Shown here piece after piece: positions 1 to 7,912 of a DNA stretch of 64,000 bases. Both the position numbers and the translations under genes were made by a program. Under the pieces are notes generated by a model, which did no database searches, was not told the origin of the DNA, and worked only from the letters and a program-made list of their open reading frames with translations. The first letter of the stretch is position 1. Each line of letters starts with the position of its first letter. Source of the DNA: Planctomycetota bacterium (GTDB lineage: Bacteria > Planctomycetota > GCA-2746535); assembly GCA_002746535.1 (NCBI GenBank), contig NVWA01000002.1, forward strand, positions 34,619-98,618, written 5' to 3'.

Positions 1-1113
1 GATGCTCTCTTTTCTTCCATTGAAGGATCCGGCACGGCAACAATTACTTGTGATCGAGATTTTATTGTTACCTACGCAAATCCATCGACTGTTAAATTAG
101 CTCAAGATAATCTAGACTTATTTCAAAAAACATTCACTGGATTTACCGTAGAAGGATTAGTGGGATCTTGTATTGACATGTTCCATTCTAATCCGGCACA
201 CCAAAGAAAACTTCTCGATAATCAATCTAACCTGCCATATCAAACCGACATTACAATAGGCGAAAAAATGTTTTCCCTTAATGTTTCGGCAATGACAAAT
301 GGTGCCGGTGACTATACAGGTAATACGCTGGAATGGTCGGATGTGTCAGGTGCAAGAGCGGAAAAGATGAAAGCTGATTCTCTTCTTTCGTCTATCGAAG
401 GTTCTGGTACAGCCATGATGACTTGCGACAGGGATTTAATAGTTACATATGCAAATCCAGCAACCGTTATAATGGCGCGAGAAAATTTAATAAAATTTAA
501 ATCCGTATTTCCTGCCTTTAGCGTAGAAGGATTAGTGGGAACTTGTATTGACATCTTTCATAAAATTCCTTCTCATCAACGAAACTTACTCAACGATGTT
601 AACAATCTGCCCTACATAACGGATATCCAGATAGCGGATTTAAGCTTTTCATTGAACGTATCGGCCATGACAACACCTAATGGAGACTACATTGGTAATA
701 CTTTAGAGTGGGCTAATGTGACAACAGTCCGAGCTCAAGAAACCAAAGCAGCAAGTCTATCATCTCTTGTGGAATCAACTAACACCAACTACATGACAGT
801 TGGCATGGATAGGATCATCAACTATTGTAATCCAGCTGTAATAAGCCTATTAAGTAGCTATTCAAATGATTTACGTAAGTTATTTCCAACATTTGATGTA
901 TCAAAGCTAGTTGGAACTTGCATTGATGAGTTTCATAAAAACCCTGCTCACCAAGCATCAATTCTAGGAAGCACAACAAATCTTCCATATGAAACGGAAA
1001 TAGTTGTCGGTGGATTAGAATTTGGACTAAATGCAATGGCCCTCTTAGATGCAAATGGAACACAGATTGGTGCCGCACTTGAATGGGTTGATAATAATGC
1101 AAGAGCTCAATAC
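1..1113 (+). repeat. Tandem 375-bp PAS-coding repeat, at least three copies
   Basis: Units begin at 1, 376 and 751, an exact 375-base (125-codon) period. Units 1 and 2 are very close in protein sequence; unit 3 is more diverged (for example, N-Y-C-N-P replaces T-Y-A-N-P). Further copies may lie upstream. Confidence 0.85.
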
Positions 1114-2337
1114 CGAGATGAGGTTGATAATTTAATCACAGCAAGTCAAAACGGTGATTTAAGTAAACGTGGTGACATTGAAAAAATGGATGAGGTCTAT
1201 AAACCTATGCTTTCAGGTATCAATGATATTGTTGAAGCAATCGTTGCTCCTATTGATGAGATCAAGACTTGTTTAGGCAAACTATCAAGTGGAGATCTAA
1301 CTTCTTATGTGGTAGGTGATTATAAAGGCGATCATGAAGCATTAAAATTAGCATTGAATGCATCGTTAGACTCTTTGAATGATATCATGCAGCAAGTAAA
1401 TATGAACGCAAATCAGATTTCAACGGGAGCCGGTGAAGTTAGCAATTCAAGTCAAGCCATTTCCCAAGCTGCTACAGAACAAGCAGCATCATTAGAAGAA
1501 ATCACTTCTTCGATGAACGAAATGTCTTCACAAACCAAAGCGAATGCTGAAAATGCCACCCAAGCAAATCAATTATCTGAATCGGCAAAAGAAGCAGCAA
1601 GTAAAGGTAGTAATCTGATGAAAGATATGACCGGCGCCATGACAGAAATTGAAGAAGCAAGTAAGAATATTTCTAAAATAATTAAAGTAATTGATGAAAT
1701 AGCTTTCCAAACAAACTTACTTGCATTAAATGCTGCTGTTGAAGCTGCACGAGCAGGGGTACATGGTAAGGGCTTTGCCGTTGTAGCAGAAGAAGTTCGA
1801 AATTTGGCAGCAAGATCAGCTAGTGCTGCCAAAGAAACAACAGAATTAATTGAAGGATCAGTTACTAAAGTAATGTCTGGTACTGAAATCGCCAATAAAA
1901 CATCCCTTTCACTAGAAGAAATTGTTGGCCAAGTCGGAAAAGTCACCGACTTAGTAGCAGAAATTGCGGCATCAAGTAATGAACAAGCTCAAGGAATTAC
2001 CCAAGTTAACGCGGGGTTAGAGCAGCTTGATAAAGTAACACAACAGAATACAGCAAGTTCGGAGGAATCTGCTTCAAGCAGCCTAGAGCTTAAATCCTCA
2101 GGTCAAGCACTACTTGAAGTACTTTCAAAATTTAGCATCAAAGAAAAAGAAGGAGCTAATATGGGGTCAGAATTATCACCTGAAATACTAGCTGTTATTC
2201 AGAAAATGATTTCTAACAATCAACTGGCTCTGCCTGGTACACCTCCAATTCAAAACCTAAATAATCCACCAAAGGGTAATGTTGTAAATCCTGATGATAT
2301 TATCCCTATGGATGACGACAATCTAGGTCGTTATTAA
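1..2337 (+). CDS. Chemoreceptor with tandem PAS domains, Aer2-like (5' end outside window)
   Basis: Soluble-looking methyl-accepting chemotaxis protein; the frame is open from base 1, so the N-terminus lies upstream. At least three 125-residue PAS units follow each other, each with a G-L-V-G-(S/T)-C-I-D-x-F-H-K-x-P-x-H-Q-like core and a closing L-E-W. A HAMP-like helical stretch comes next, then the signalling hairpin, whose tip ([21 protein letters not shown]) is canonical. The acidic proline-rich tail ends DDDNLGRY and has no GWEEF-type CheR tether. No membrane segment is visible. PAS repeats plus HAMP plus neighbouring cheR/cheB/cheD match the Pseudomonas Aer2 cluster, where PAS binds haem; haem binding here is inferred. 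The first GTG in the window (160) is internal to PAS unit 1 and is not a start. Confidence 0.9.
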   Translation, partial: DALFSSIEGSGTATITCDRDFIVTYANPSTVKLAQDNLDLFQKTFTGFTVEGLVGSCIDMFHSNPAHQRKLLDNQSNLPYQTDITIGEKMFSLNVSAMTNGAGDYTGNTLEWSDVSGARAEKMKADSLLSSIEGSGTAMMTCDRDLIVTYANPATVIMARENLIKFKSVFPAFSVEGLVGTCIDIFHKIPSHQRNLLNDVNNLPYITDIQIADLSFSLNVSAMTTPNGDYIGNTLEWANVTTVRAQETKAASLSSLVESTNTNYMTVGMDRIINYCNPAVISLLSSYSNDLRKLFPTFDVSKLVGTCIDEFHKNPAHQASILGSTTNLPYETEIVVGGLEFGLNAMALLDANGTQIGAALEWVDNNARAQYRDEVDNLITASQNGDLSKRGDIEKMDEVYKPMLSGINDIVEAIVAPIDEIKTCLGKLSSGDLTSYVVGDYKGDHEALKLALNASLDSLNDIMQQVNMNANQISTGAGEVSNSSQAISQAATEQAASLEEITSSMNEMSSQTKANAENATQANQLSESAKEAASKGSNLMKDMTGAMTEIEEASKNISKIIKVIDEIAFQTNLLALNAAVEAARAGVHGKGFAVVAEEVRNLAARSASAAKETTELIEGSVTKVMSGTEIANKTSLSLEEIVGQVGKVTDLVAEIAASSNEQAQGITQVNAGLEQLDKVTQQNTASSEESASSSLELKSSGQALLEVLSKFSIKEKEGANMGSELSPEILAVIQKMISNNQLALPGTPPIQNLNNPPKGNVVNPDDIIPMDDDNLGRY

Positions 2338-2350
2338 TATTAAAGTTAAC

Positions 2351-2378
2351 AACAAGGGTAAACTGCTTTACCCTTGTT
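2351..2378 (+). terminator. Hairpin after the chemoreceptor gene
   Basis: A perfect 12-bp stem (AACAAGGGTAAA with TTTACCCTTGTT) with a CTGC loop lies 13 bases after the receptor stop and before cheR. The tail after the stem is only moderately T-rich, so it may attenuate rather than fully stop transcription into cheR-cheB. Confidence 0.65.
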
Positions 2379-2478
2379 TATCTCTGCTTTGTCATTACAG
2401 ACGCTCTATTTAAATAAAAGGTGGAATTAGACTATAAATTAGCCTATACTAAAATAGATAAAAAAAATTAGGTTAATA

Positions 2479-3330
2479 ATGGAAAGCAATCCAACAGATC
2501 TATCTGCTTTAGTCATATCAGATAAAGAATTCAAGATGATTTCAGAACTCGTACTTGACAAAGTAGGTATTCATTTGGCTGATAATAAACGTACATTATT
2601 AGTAGGTCGATTCCGAAAATATTTACTGGAAAACAAACTCACTTTTACTGAATTTCATCAAAAAATCCTGGCAGACAAAACGGGTAATATGCAAAATGAT
2701 TTAACAAATATGATCACCACAAATCATACCTTTTTTAATCGGGAGGCCACTCATTTTGCATTTTTTCTAAAAACAGTACTACCCGAAATTGATCTAGACA
2801 TGAAACAAAACAAAAAATCCGATATCAGAATCTGGTGTGCTGCGAGTTCCACTGGTGAGGAAGCCATTATGATAAAATTAAAAATGATGGAGCATTTTGG
2901 TGTTCGCTACAACAGTCTAAATGCTGGTATGCTGGCAACGGATATTTCGACCAAAGTTTTAAACCAAGCAAGATCAGGTATTTACCTACAGGATAATTTT
3001 AAAGACCTAGACCCAAAAATTATCGATAAACACTTTAAGAAGGTATCCCCTGAAAAATATAAAGTTAACGACAACATTATTGCTGATATTCATTACACTA
3101 TTTTTAACTTAGTCACAGGTCACTATAATTTTAAACAAAAATTTCAGGTGATTTTTTGTCGAAATGTAATGATCTATTTTGATAGTCCCACAAAAGAAAA
3201 GGTTATCAACAGCCTTTACAACGTTTTAGAACCAGGCGGATATTTATTTATTGGCCACGCCGAATCGTTATCTCGAATTAAACATTCATATTTGGATATT
3301 CAACCAGCCGTCTATAGGAAGCCTCAATGA
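2479..3330 (+). CDS. cheR: Chemotaxis receptor glutamate methyltransferase CheR
   Basis: Transfers methyl groups from S-adenosylmethionine to receptor glutamates for adaptation. The N-terminal helical domain covers roughly residues 12-75. The T-T-N-x-T-x-F-F-R-like segment is TTNHTFFNRE (80-89). The SAM site is WCAASSTGEE (119-128), where the family usually has a proline after E-E and this protein has alanine. Length (283 aa) is normal. The gene starts at ATG 2479 with only a weak ribosome site and overlaps cheB by four bases (ATGA), so the two are translationally coupled. It most likely methylates the receptor just upstream. Confidence 0.95.
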   Translation: MESNPTDLSALVISDKEFKMISELVLDKVGIHLADNKRTLLVGRFRKYLLENKLTFTEFHQKILADKTGNMQNDLTNMITTNHTFFNREATHFAFFLKTVLPEIDLDMKQNKKSDIRIWCAASSTGEEAIMIKLKMMEHFGVRYNSLNAGMLATDISTKVLNQARSGIYLQDNFKDLDPKIIDKHFKKVSPEKYKVNDNIIADIHYTIFNLVTGHYNFKQKFQVIFCRNVMIYFDSPTKEKVINSLYNVLEPGGYLFIGHAESLSRIKHSYLDIQPAVYRKPQ

Positions 3331-4388
3331 CAATAAAAGTATTAATTGTTGATGACTCAGCATTAGTCAGAAAAATTTTTGAAGATAACTTGTCAAAAGT
3401 CAGTGGAATTGAAGTTGTAGGTACCGCCCAAGACCCTTTTGTGGCTAGGGATAAAATAATAAAATTAAAGCCAGATGTGTTGACTCTTGATGTTGAAATG
3501 CCACGAATGGATGGTATAGAATTTTTAAAACGTCTAATGATGTCTCAACCAATCCCTGTGATCATTGTAAGTTCATTAACTCACAAAGCAGGACAAATAA
3601 CTTTAGATGCCTTATCAGCCGGAGCCATCGATTATATAACAAAACCAGGATCAAATCTAAATAGTAACTTAAATAGCATTATGACAGAACTAGTTCAAAA
3701 AATCAAAATCGCCGCAACTGTTGACATAAGCAAATACGTAAAAAGAGAACATAAAAAAACCGTAGCTAACCAAGCAGCTAGTCTTAAAACTAAAAGTCTA
3801 TTAATAAATACAACAGACAAGGTTATAGCCATGGGCGCCTCAACCGGAGGCACAGAAGCCATCGCAACGATTTTAGAGCAACTACCACCTAACCTTCCGG
3901 GTATCGTTATAACGCAACACATGCCTCCTAAATTCACCAAAGATTTTGCGGCGCGATTAAATCGAGATTCGGCTTTAGAAATTAAAGAAGGGCAATCAGG
4001 AATGAGAATCATGGATGGCTGTGCTTTTATCGCCCCCGGCGGTTTTCATATGCGAGTAAAGAGATCAGGTGGTAATTATATTATTGATGTAAAAGAAGGA
4101 GACCTCGTCAATGGGCATGCCCCTTCCGTTGATGTTTTATTTGATTCAGTTGCGCAACATGTTGGAAAAAATGCTCTCGGTGTTATTTTAACAGGTATGG
4201 GAAAAGATGGCGCAAAAGGTCTATTAAATATGCGAAATGCAGGTGCACATACAATAGGGCAAAATGAAGCCACAAGTGTTGTCTATGGTATGCCTAAAGT
4301 TGCTTATGAATTGAAAGCTGTTGCAAAACAAATGAATTTAGATGATATCGCAGGATCAATTCAAATTTCATTTAAACAATTGAAATAA
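3327..4388 (+). CDS. cheB: Chemotaxis response regulator / protein-glutamate methylesterase CheB
   Basis: Removes receptor methyl groups and deamidates receptor glutamines; activated by phosphorylation from CheA. The receiver domain (1-120) has the phosphoacceptor D55 in LTLDVEMPRMDG and K106 in TKPG. After a linker (about 125-163) the methylesterase domain carries the triad S172 (ASTGG), H198 (TQHMPP) and D294 (GMGKDG). All catalytic positions are intact. It overlaps cheR by four bases. No cheA, cheW or cheY is seen in the window; they may lie upstream. Confidence 0.96.
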   Translation: MTIKVLIVDDSALVRKIFEDNLSKVSGIEVVGTAQDPFVARDKIIKLKPDVLTLDVEMPRMDGIEFLKRLMMSQPIPVIIVSSLTHKAGQITLDALSAGAIDYITKPGSNLNSNLNSIMTELVQKIKIAATVDISKYVKREHKKTVANQAASLKTKSLLINTTDKVIAMGASTGGTEAIATILEQLPPNLPGIVITQHMPPKFTKDFAARLNRDSALEIKEGQSGMRIMDGCAFIAPGGFHMRVKRSGGNYIIDVKEGDLVNGHAPSVDVLFDSVAQHVGKNALGVILTGMGKDGAKGLLNMRNAGAHTIGQNEATSVVYGMPKVAYELKAVAKQMNLDDIAGSIQISFKQLK

Positions 4389-4391
4389 TGA

Positions 4392-4586
4392 AAAATTACG
4401 TGGGTTTCATGCAAATGCAGACATACCCGAAAGACAAATCATCCAGCAACTCTAATAGTCCAACATATTAATATTCAGCTATTTGACCGTAATCAATTAT
4501 TTACAGACAAGAAACGGAATGACCAAATCCGATCTGCTTTTGCTACTGTCAAAACTAATGATTTAGAGCCTGTTGAAATCTGTTAA
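4392..4586 (+). other. Open frame without a start codon between cheB and cheD
   Basis: The 305 bases between cheB and cheD hold a 64-codon open frame that begins after an in-frame TGA overlapping the cheB stop region and ends at TAA 4584-4586. It has no ATG, GTG or TTG. The translation (ending NDLEPVEIC) was not recognised. It may be a gene remnant or chance; nothing else was seen in this gap apart from the palindrome at 4651. Confidence 0.2.
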
Positions 4587-4650
4587 AGAAACAATCTTGT
4601 AAACATGCATAAAAATGCCGTAAAACGTCAAAAACAGATTGATTTATTTT

Positions 4651-4675
4651 TATACTTTATAAAATATAAAGTATA
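4651..4675. promoter_or_regulatory. 25-bp perfect palindrome upstream of cheD
   Basis: TATACTTTATA, a three-base AAA spacer, then TATAAAGTATA form a perfect 11-3-11 inverted repeat ending 18 bases before the cheD ATG. This is the size and position expected of a dimeric repressor operator, or of overlapping promoter elements. The A+T-rich sequence raises the chance of coincidence, but 11 matched pairs is long. Confidence 0.45.
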
Positions 4676-4693
4676 CTTTGTAAATGGTAAAGA

Positions 4694-5185
4694 ATGAATC
4701 AAAAATTAAAGGTCATTAGAATTAAGCCAGGGGCTATTTGTGTTTATGCAACCCCTGTGCAGATAACTTCAGTGATCAGCTATGGAATTGCTGTATCTCT
4801 ATTTGATCCGAGATTAAAAATCGGTGGTTTATGTCATTTCTTGTACCCACAATTACCCGAAAATGTTCCGCCAACGGGTAAATACGCAATACCTGCCCTA
4901 TTTGCGCAAATACAATTACTAAAAAAACAAGGCTCAAATCTACAAAATCTAGAAGCAAATCTATATGGTGGAACTGATCACCCATCTAAAAACCCATCTT
5001 TTCGTGCTATTTCAAAAAATGGTTTACAGATTGCAATACAATACCTCAGGAAAAATAAAATTAAAATTGGCTCACTTGATTTTGGTGGGGCCACTGGCAG
5101 AAAACTAATGTTTAATGTCAACACAGGCGAAACCATGATAGCGAAAGTTCGGCACCTTGAACTAGCTGATTGGCAATGTGCCTAA
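4694..5185 (+). CDS. cheD: CheD-family protein lacking the catalytic cysteine
   Basis: CheD deamidates receptor glutamines in many bacteria using Cys, His and Thr. The fold is recognisable: T25, then IAVSLFDPRLKIGG, then H48 in CHF, a central NLEANLYGG segment and a C-terminal FGGATGRKLMFNVNTG segment matching the family's GG-N-x-x-R-x-x-x-F-x-x-x-T-G. In the family pattern G-S-C-V-A-V-C the catalytic cysteine aligns with G31 (SYGIAV), so it is missing; another cysteine, C47, sits directly before H48. Either activity is lost, leaving a binding role toward receptors or CheB/CheC-type partners, or C47 substitutes. Length 163 aa is normal. Confidence 0.85.
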   Translation: MNQKLKVIRIKPGAICVYATPVQITSVISYGIAVSLFDPRLKIGGLCHFLYPQLPENVPPTGKYAIPALFAQIQLLKKQGSNLQNLEANLYGGTDHPSKNPSFRAISKNGLQIAIQYLRKNKIKIGSLDFGGATGRKLMFNVNTGETMIAKVRHLELADWQCA

Positions 5186-5339
5186 TTTTCCAAAAACATC
5201 CATGACTATTTGAACTTCTTATTTTTTCAGGATATACTATCTTCCAAGAAGTAAGAATGATCTTTAAATCGAAAATTCATTAATAAAAGTCATCGCTTTC
5301 TCTTCATATCAAATTACTAGAATTTCCTGGAGTTATTAA

Positions 5340-6887
5340 ATGGCCATTAAGTCATTTACACAAAAGCTTGGTCGTAGTATTCAATTTGCTGAAATCGCTA
5401 CATTAGCAACCATGAGTAAAGTCTTACCAACGGATTGGGCTAAGAATGCCACCCGTAAAATTTATGCTGATAAACTCATTGATCTACGTGGCGTGCCCAT
5501 GAAAATTGGACAAATATTATCCCTCTCCGAAAATAACGACGGTGATCAATTATTTAAAGAAACTTTAAACAACGCCAAACCAATGCCCTTAGATGTCTTA
5601 ACAAGTCAAATTAATAAAGATTGCTTATCGTGGCAAGAGAATATCGAAACAATTTCTGAAAAAGGGATTCCAGCATCACTAGGGCAAGTTCATGAAGTCA
5701 AAATGAAAGATGGTCGTATTTGTGCCCTTAAAATTCAATATCCTGGAATTCATGTAAACATGGATCTTGACCAAGCTTTAATGGGATTATTAATTAAATC
5801 TTTTGACTCTTTCAAAGAAGGTTTTGAACTAAAAGATTATGAATCAATCATCAAACAAGAGTTACAACAAGAGCTTGACTACAAACTAGAAGTAGAAACG
5901 CAAGAGTTTCTACACAATATATTTAAGCCCTTTCCAGAAATTATTATTCCACAACCGTATTCTAATGAAAGTGGAGCATCTCATATTCTTATGAATTGGG
6001 AAGATAGTGTTGACATTCATACGTTCATATCTACGGCCTCAAAGGAAGATAAAATAATTGCAAGTTCTCACCTTGTTCGATTCTTTTTTCACATGATCTA
6101 TCAAGGGGCTTATGTGCATGCAGATCCAAATCCTGGAAATTTTGGGTTTCGCGGTACAGGTCAATCATTAAAACTTGTCGTTTATGACTACGGCTCAGTC
6201 GTTAATATGTCAAAAGTAAAATCATTATCACTATTAAAAATATTTGAATGTGTCCAAAAAGGTAAAGGCGATATTAGGCCCTGGTTAAAAAATCTAGGTT
6301 TTAATATTGAATTATTAAACCATATGAATTCACGTCTCTTAGCATTTTTTGATTTATTATTTGAACCATTTCTTAGTCAGGGAAGATATGATTTAGGAAA
6401 TTGGAATCGTAAAGAAAGAGCTAAAGATATCCTTGGTGAAGACCGTTGGAATTTTATGCTAGCAGCCCCTGCAGACTTCTTAAGCTTTATGAGGTTCGTA
6501 CATGGGTTTTTTTATTATTTAGGTCAATTAGGTCAAGGCGTTTACGTCAAACCGATTTTAAATGAATACATCAATCGATATCAATCTTCATTAGATAAAA
6601 TGATACCTCCAAAAATCAATGAGCCTGAAATTGACTTCAAAATGGCTCAGCACCTTCAAATAAAAGTGTCGGAGAATGGTAAAACTAAAGTAAATTTGAA
6701 ATTTCCAAGATCCTCTATTGAATCCCTCGAATCTATCATGGATGATGAATTAACAGAAAATTTAGAAAACCAGGGAATCAAATTACATGAGATTGTTAGA
6801 AAAGCGAGAGAGGCATCTTACATACCTATGGATTTATTTGTCATCAACAAACCCGATAAAGAAATTACTGTGTCACTTGTGCTATAA
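5340..6887 (+). CDS. AarF/UbiB-family (ABC1) atypical protein kinase-like protein
   Basis: Member of the ABC1/ADCK/UbiB family, ATP-binding proteins linked to quinone and lipid metabolism. Seen: the family KxGQ motif as KIGQ (55-58), the alanine-rich-loop equivalent PASLGQVH (111-118), ATP lysine K131 in ALKIQYPG, the QELDY motif near 177-181, the catalytic segment VHADPNPGNF (259-268) and a DYG in place of DFG (283-285). Length is 515 aa. A GGAG ribosome site precedes ATG 5340. The C-terminal 97 residues carry a segment (KMAQH...RSSIESLESI) that is duplicated in decayed form downstream of the globin gene. Substrate unknown; a ubiquinone role cannot be read from the context. Confidence 0.88.
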   Translation: MAIKSFTQKLGRSIQFAEIATLATMSKVLPTDWAKNATRKIYADKLIDLRGVPMKIGQILSLSENNDGDQLFKETLNNAKPMPLDVLTSQINKDCLSWQENIETISEKGIPASLGQVHEVKMKDGRICALKIQYPGIHVNMDLDQALMGLLIKSFDSFKEGFELKDYESIIKQELQQELDYKLEVETQEFLHNIFKPFPEIIIPQPYSNESGASHILMNWEDSVDIHTFISTASKEDKIIASSHLVRFFFHMIYQGAYVHADPNPGNFGFRGTGQSLKLVVYDYGSVVNMSKVKSLSLLKIFECVQKGKGDIRPWLKNLGFNIELLNHMNSRLLAFFDLLFEPFLSQGRYDLGNWNRKERAKDILGEDRWNFMLAAPADFLSFMRFVHGFFYYLGQLGQGVYVKPILNEYINRYQSSLDKMIPPKINEPEIDFKMAQHLQIKVSENGKTKVNLKFPRSSIESLESIMDDELTENLENQGIKLHEIVRKAREASYIPMDLFVINKPDKEITVSLVL

Positions 6888-7048
6888 CAATCAATGACAC
6901 ATGTACTAAATATAAAAAATACTATCTCATTAAGTACGATCTAAAATATTTAGGATTCCACCTCCATAAATTCTACAGTAACTTTGAAATTAATTTGCCT
7001 TAGCGCGTTTAATGGCATATTATTAACTTAACGAATTTATTAACAGGC

Positions 7049-7054
7049 GGGAGG
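7049..7054 (+). promoter_or_regulatory. Strong ribosome-binding site of the globin gene
   Basis: GGGAGG lies four bases before ATG 7059, stronger than most sites in this window, and fixes the globin start. Confidence 0.6.
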
Positions 7055-7058
7055 TTTT

Positions 7059-7427
7059 ATGAGCGATTCATTATTTGATAAAATTGGTGGTGAAGAAGCT
7101 GTAGATGCAGCTGTGGAATTATTTTACAAGAAAGTGCTTGCTGATAATCGGATCAAACATTTTTTTGAAGAGACTGACATGGAATCTCAGAAACGTAAAC
7201 AAAAGGCATTTTTAACTTATGCTTTTGGTGGTTCCGATAATTACAATGGTAAAGGTATGCGCGCGGCCCATAAAAATGCCGTAGAAAATGGACTAGACGA
7301 CAATCACTTTGATGCCGTCATAGAAAACTTAGGAGCCACGCTATCTGAGTTAGGTGTACCCAGCGATCTCATTGGCGAAGCGGCTGCGATTGCCATATCT
7401 ACCAAAGATGATGTTCTTAATAAATGA
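7059..7427 (+). CDS. Group I truncated haemoglobin (trHbN-like)
   Basis: Small haem protein that binds O2 or NO, usually for NO detoxification or sensing. Length 122 aa is typical of group I truncated globins. The distal Tyr (B10) is Y23 in LFYKKV, the family segment TYAFGGSDNYNGKGMRAAH is intact, and the proximal His (F8) is H71 in RAAHKNAV. The gene lies between aarF and a decayed copy of the aarF 3' end. A glutamyl-tRNA reductase fusion for haem synthesis follows further downstream. Confidence 0.94.
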   Translation: MSDSLFDKIGGEEAVDAAVELFYKKVLADNRIKHFFEETDMESQKRKQKAFLTYAFGGSDNYNGKGMRAAHKNAVENGLDDNHFDAVIENLGATLSELGVPSDLIGEAAAIAISTKDDVLNK

Positions 7428-7461
7428 ATCAAAATTAATGAAGCTACCATCTATTAAAATG

Positions 7462-7740
7462 AGATAAAATGATTCCATCCAAAATCTATGAACTTGCAAA
7501 TGACTTCAAAATGGCTCAGCACTTTCAAATAAAAGAGATAGAGATTTGTAACACTAAAGTAAATTTAAAAACTCCAAGATCTTCTATTGAGTCGCTTGAA
7601 TCTATCATCGATGATAAATTAACAGAAAATTTAGAAAGGCCAGAGAGGCATCTCACATGCCTATGATCTTGATTATAATCAGACATGATCCAATAAGAAA
7701 TTACAGTCTCTCTTGTTGTATGACGATCAAAGACAATTAC
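7462..7740 (+). pseudogene. Decayed duplicate of the aarF 3' end
   Basis: This stretch matches 6593-6900, the last third of a kilobase of aarF, in DNA and protein: both contain DFKMAQH, TKVNLK and RSSIESLESI in the same order. The copy has point changes, a roughly 30-base deletion after TENLE, and frameshifts, so only a 65-codon frame (7469-7666) remains open. Similarity runs past the original stop codon, down to GAAATTAC and the bases around it, showing that this was a DNA duplication. The rest of the gap, 7741-7912, shows nothing else apart from a TATAAT box. Confidence 0.85.
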
Positions 7741-7881
7741 GCTAAACAAAAATAACTAAAGTAACAATATGATATAACAGAAATTACGGAGCTAAACTAA
7801 CAAATTATTTTCAATGAGACACTACTTACCTAAATATTTAAGAAATTAAAAATTCTTTCTAATGATGGTATGTTTGTGAGA

Positions 7882-7887
7882 TATAAT
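7882..7887 (+). promoter_or_regulatory. Possible -10 box of the hemA fusion gene
   Basis: TATAAT lies 25 bases before ATG 7913. No convincing -35 hexamer sits at the right distance, so this is a weak call. Confidence 0.3.
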
Positions 7888-7912
7888 ACTACTTTTAACA
7901 AATTGGGTTTGC

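Noticed and set aside
1569..1946. Long minus-strand frame inside the chemoreceptor (and similar antisense frames elsewhere)
   Set aside because: Frames opposite recognised genes follow the codon pattern of the real gene and show no protein family features.
160..2337. Chemoreceptor starting at GTG 160
   Set aside because: The frame is open to base 1 and residues before 160 form the first half of PAS unit 1, so the true start is outside the window.
7469..7666. A separate 65-residue gene
   Set aside because: It is the still-open part of a frameshifted copy of the aarF 3' end.
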